Source: Bryobacterales bacterium (GTDB taxonomy: Bacteria; Acidobacteriota; Terriglobia; Bryobacterales; Bryobacteraceae). Taken from it: a DNA stretch of 7,869 nucleotides. Each line of letters begins with the position of its first letter. The first letter of the stretch is position 1. This document shows positions 6,431 through 7,869 of the stretch, piece by piece. Under the pieces are notes generated by a model, which had not been told where the DNA came from, searched no databases, and saw only the letters and a list, made by a program, of their open reading frames with translations. The position numbers and the translations under genes were made by a program. Where the stretch lies: contig JANXQZ010001039.1 of NCBI GenBank assembly GCA_025353235.1, positions 1 to 7,869 of the forward strand. Reading direction: 5' to 3'.

Positions 6431-6436
6431 TTCGAT

Positions 6437-7869
6437 TTGCGCAGACTAGCTCTCCTTCCGCTCCTCGTTCTTACAGTCGCTGCCGCCACTCTCCCCAAAC
6501 CCGAAGCCCACTTCGGACACCCCATCGGCATTGACCGCGAGCTGCTCGATTGGGACAAGGTGGTCTCGTACTTCAACGCCCTGGCAGCCTCCAGCGACAT
6601 GATCCAGACCAAGGAACTGGGCAAAACCGCCGCCGGACGGCCCTTCATTGCAGCCACGATCAGTTCGCGCGAAAACCTCCGGGACCTTGACCGCTACCTC
6701 TCCATCCAGCGCAAGCTCGCCGATCCCCGCACCACGAATGACGCCGAAGCTGAGAAGCTAATCGCGCAAGGCAAGACCATCGTCCTGATCACCTGCTCCA
6801 TCCACGCCACAGAGGTTGCTTCCACGCACACGGCTGTCGAGTTTGTTTACCGTCTTCTCACGGAAGACAAGCCCCGCTTCAAAGCCATTCTGCGCGAGAC
6901 CATCTTTATCTTGGTTCCCTCGCTCAATCCGGACGGCGTGGACATCGTCACCTCGTGGTATCGAAAAACGCTGGGCACTCCGTACGAGGGCACTTCCCCG
7001 CCCGAGCTGTATCACAAATACGTGGGCCACGATAATAACCGTGATTGGTATATTTTCTCCCAGCCGGAAACGCGGCACACCATTTCGCAGCTGCACAACG
7101 TTTGGCATCCACAGATCGTGTACGACGTACATCAACAAGGCGCATACGCCTCGCGCATCTTCGTTCCGCCATGGCTCGATCCGGTGGATCCCAACATTGA
7201 CGCCATCGTTACGCAGCAGTGCAATTCAATAGGATCGAGCATGGCAGCCGACCTGACCGCCGCAGGCAAGAAGGGTGTCGCCATCAACGCCATGTACGAT
7301 TTCTGGACCGCATCCCGGCACTATCAGGCCTATCATGCGGGACTCCGCATCCTCAGCGAATCGGCCAGCGCGCAACTGGCTACGCCGCTCGTTGTGAAGC
7401 CTGACCAGATCCAGAGTACGGCGCTCGGCTACAATCCGCGCGAACGCAGTTGGAACTATCTGGAGCCCTGGATGGGCGGCACTTGGCATTTGCGCGACAT
7501 CATCGATTACCAACTGGTAGCAATGGAATCGCTGCTGTTCCAAGCGTCCCTCCATCGGGAGGATCTGCTTCGCAACTTCTACACGATTGGCAAGCGGGCG
7601 ATCGCGCGCACGAGTCCTTATGCTTTCGTGATCCCGAGCGTTCAAAATGATCCAGGCTCGTCCCGCAAGATGCTTGAGCTCCTGCGCTTTGGGCAAGTGG
7701 AAATTGAGCGCGCGGGCGCTGGATTCGAAGCTGGCGGGAAAACGTACCCGTCAGGCAGTTACGTGATCCGCATGCAGCAGCCGTATGGGAGCTATGCGAA
7801 GACTTTGCTGGAGCGGCAGCACTACCCGGACCTGCGTCTGTACCCGGGCGGTCCGCCGAAACGACCGTA
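6437..7869 (+). CDS. Exported M14 family zinc metallopeptidase, 3' end beyond the window
   Basis: An uninterrupted frame of 477 codons from TTG 6437 to the right edge, without a stop. Residues 1-17 form a signal peptide (MRRLALLPLLVLTVAAA), so it acts in the periplasm or outside. Carboxypeptidase-fold residues are in place: zinc ligands H123 and E126 in HATE, NPDG (164-167), the DxNRxW motif with R202, the third zinc ligand H232 in YDVHQQG, and E308 in ILSESAS, 76 residues after H232, close to the 74 between H196 and E270 of carboxypeptidase A. After about 320 the sequence continues into a second region, as in the large bacterial M14 proteins I recall (800 residues or more). Substrate unknown; a peptide or cell-wall peptide is plausible. 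TTG is chosen because the signal peptide starts there. An in-frame GTG at 6374 would add 21 residues and overlap the antitoxin. No Shine-Dalgarno is at normal distance; GAGGGG (6414-6419) is 17 bases away. Confidence 0.93.
   Translation, partial: MRRLALLPLLVLTVAAATLPKPEAHFGHPIGIDRELLDWDKVVSYFNALAASSDMIQTKELGKTAAGRPFIAATISSRENLRDLDRYLSIQRKLADPRTTNDAEAEKLIAQGKTIVLITCSIHATEVASTHTAVEFVYRLLTEDKPRFKAILRETIFILVPSLNPDGVDIVTSWYRKTLGTPYEGTSPPELYHKYVGHDNNRDWYIFSQPETRHTISQLHNVWHPQIVYDVHQQGAYASRIFVPPWLDPVDPNIDAIVTQQCNSIGSSMAADLTAAGKKGVAINAMYDFWTASRHYQAYHAGLRILSESASAQLATPLVVKPDQIQSTALGYNPRERSWNYLEPWMGGTWHLRDIIDYQLVAMESLLFQASLHREDLLRNFYTIGKRAIARTSPYAFVIPSVQNDPGSSRKMLELLRFGQVEIERAGAGFEAGGKTYPSGSYVIRMQQPYGSYAKTLLERQHYPDLRLYPGGPPKRP

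Noticed and set aside
6404..6440. Inverted repeat GCGC...GCGC around the TATAAT
   Set aside because: Only the four outer bases match; the interior is not palindromic.
5922..6449. 175-residue plus-strand open frame
   Set aside because: It lies antisense to the toxin remnant and antitoxin, whose conserved RelE motifs are clear on the minus strand, and its peptide is low-quality (Ser/Cys-rich, no motif).
1..7869. CRISPR arrays, tRNA genes, insertion sequences, attachment sites
   Set aside because: No spaced direct repeats, cloverleaf, transposase motifs or terminal inverted repeats were seen on reading both strands.

Overview
The window looks like a chromosomal segment of a Gram-negative bacterium (outer-membrane protein, two exported proteins) of moderately high GC. 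The proteins have a style I associate with Acidobacteriota of the Solibacter/Bryobacter kind; that placement is an impression from recalled family members, not a computed result. Several starts are TTG rather than ATG.

Layout. Positions 1-182 hold only an open frame running in from the left edge, which I cannot name. On the minus strand, read right to left, lie the RNase P RNA gene rnpB (2152-2540), a GT4 glycosyltransferase (899-2095) and a GT2 glycosyltransferase of the polyprenyl-phosphate glucosyltransferase type (183-902). The two glycosyltransferases overlap by four bases. No terminator is visible between rnpB and the first of them, so the three may share a transcript that couples a housekeeping RNA to envelope glycan synthesis. 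Divergent from rnpB, the plus strand carries a 1024-residue exported protein (2712-5786): signal peptide, N-terminal OmpA-like peptidoglycan-binding domain, coiled coil, probable outer-membrane beta-barrel, PKD-like domain, four Ig-like repeats and an unassigned C-terminal module. It ends at a strong UUCG-loop terminator.

Convergent with it, on the minus strand, is a type II toxin-antitoxin locus. The antitoxin (6137-6403) is intact, but the RelE/ParE toxin (5874-6122) has an in-frame TGA that removes its whole catalytic half. Divergent from the antitoxin, across only 33 bases, an exported M14 zinc metallopeptidase begins at 6437 and runs off the right edge. It appears as a long open frame with no stop in the window.

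The most interesting item is the large OmpA-domain protein. Its order (peptidoglycan binder, perfect-heptad coiled coil, barrel) mirrors the OmpM outer-membrane tethers of Negativicutes, with an OmpA domain in place of the SLH domain and a long Ig array added at the C terminus. The broken toxin is the clearest gene-level anomaly.
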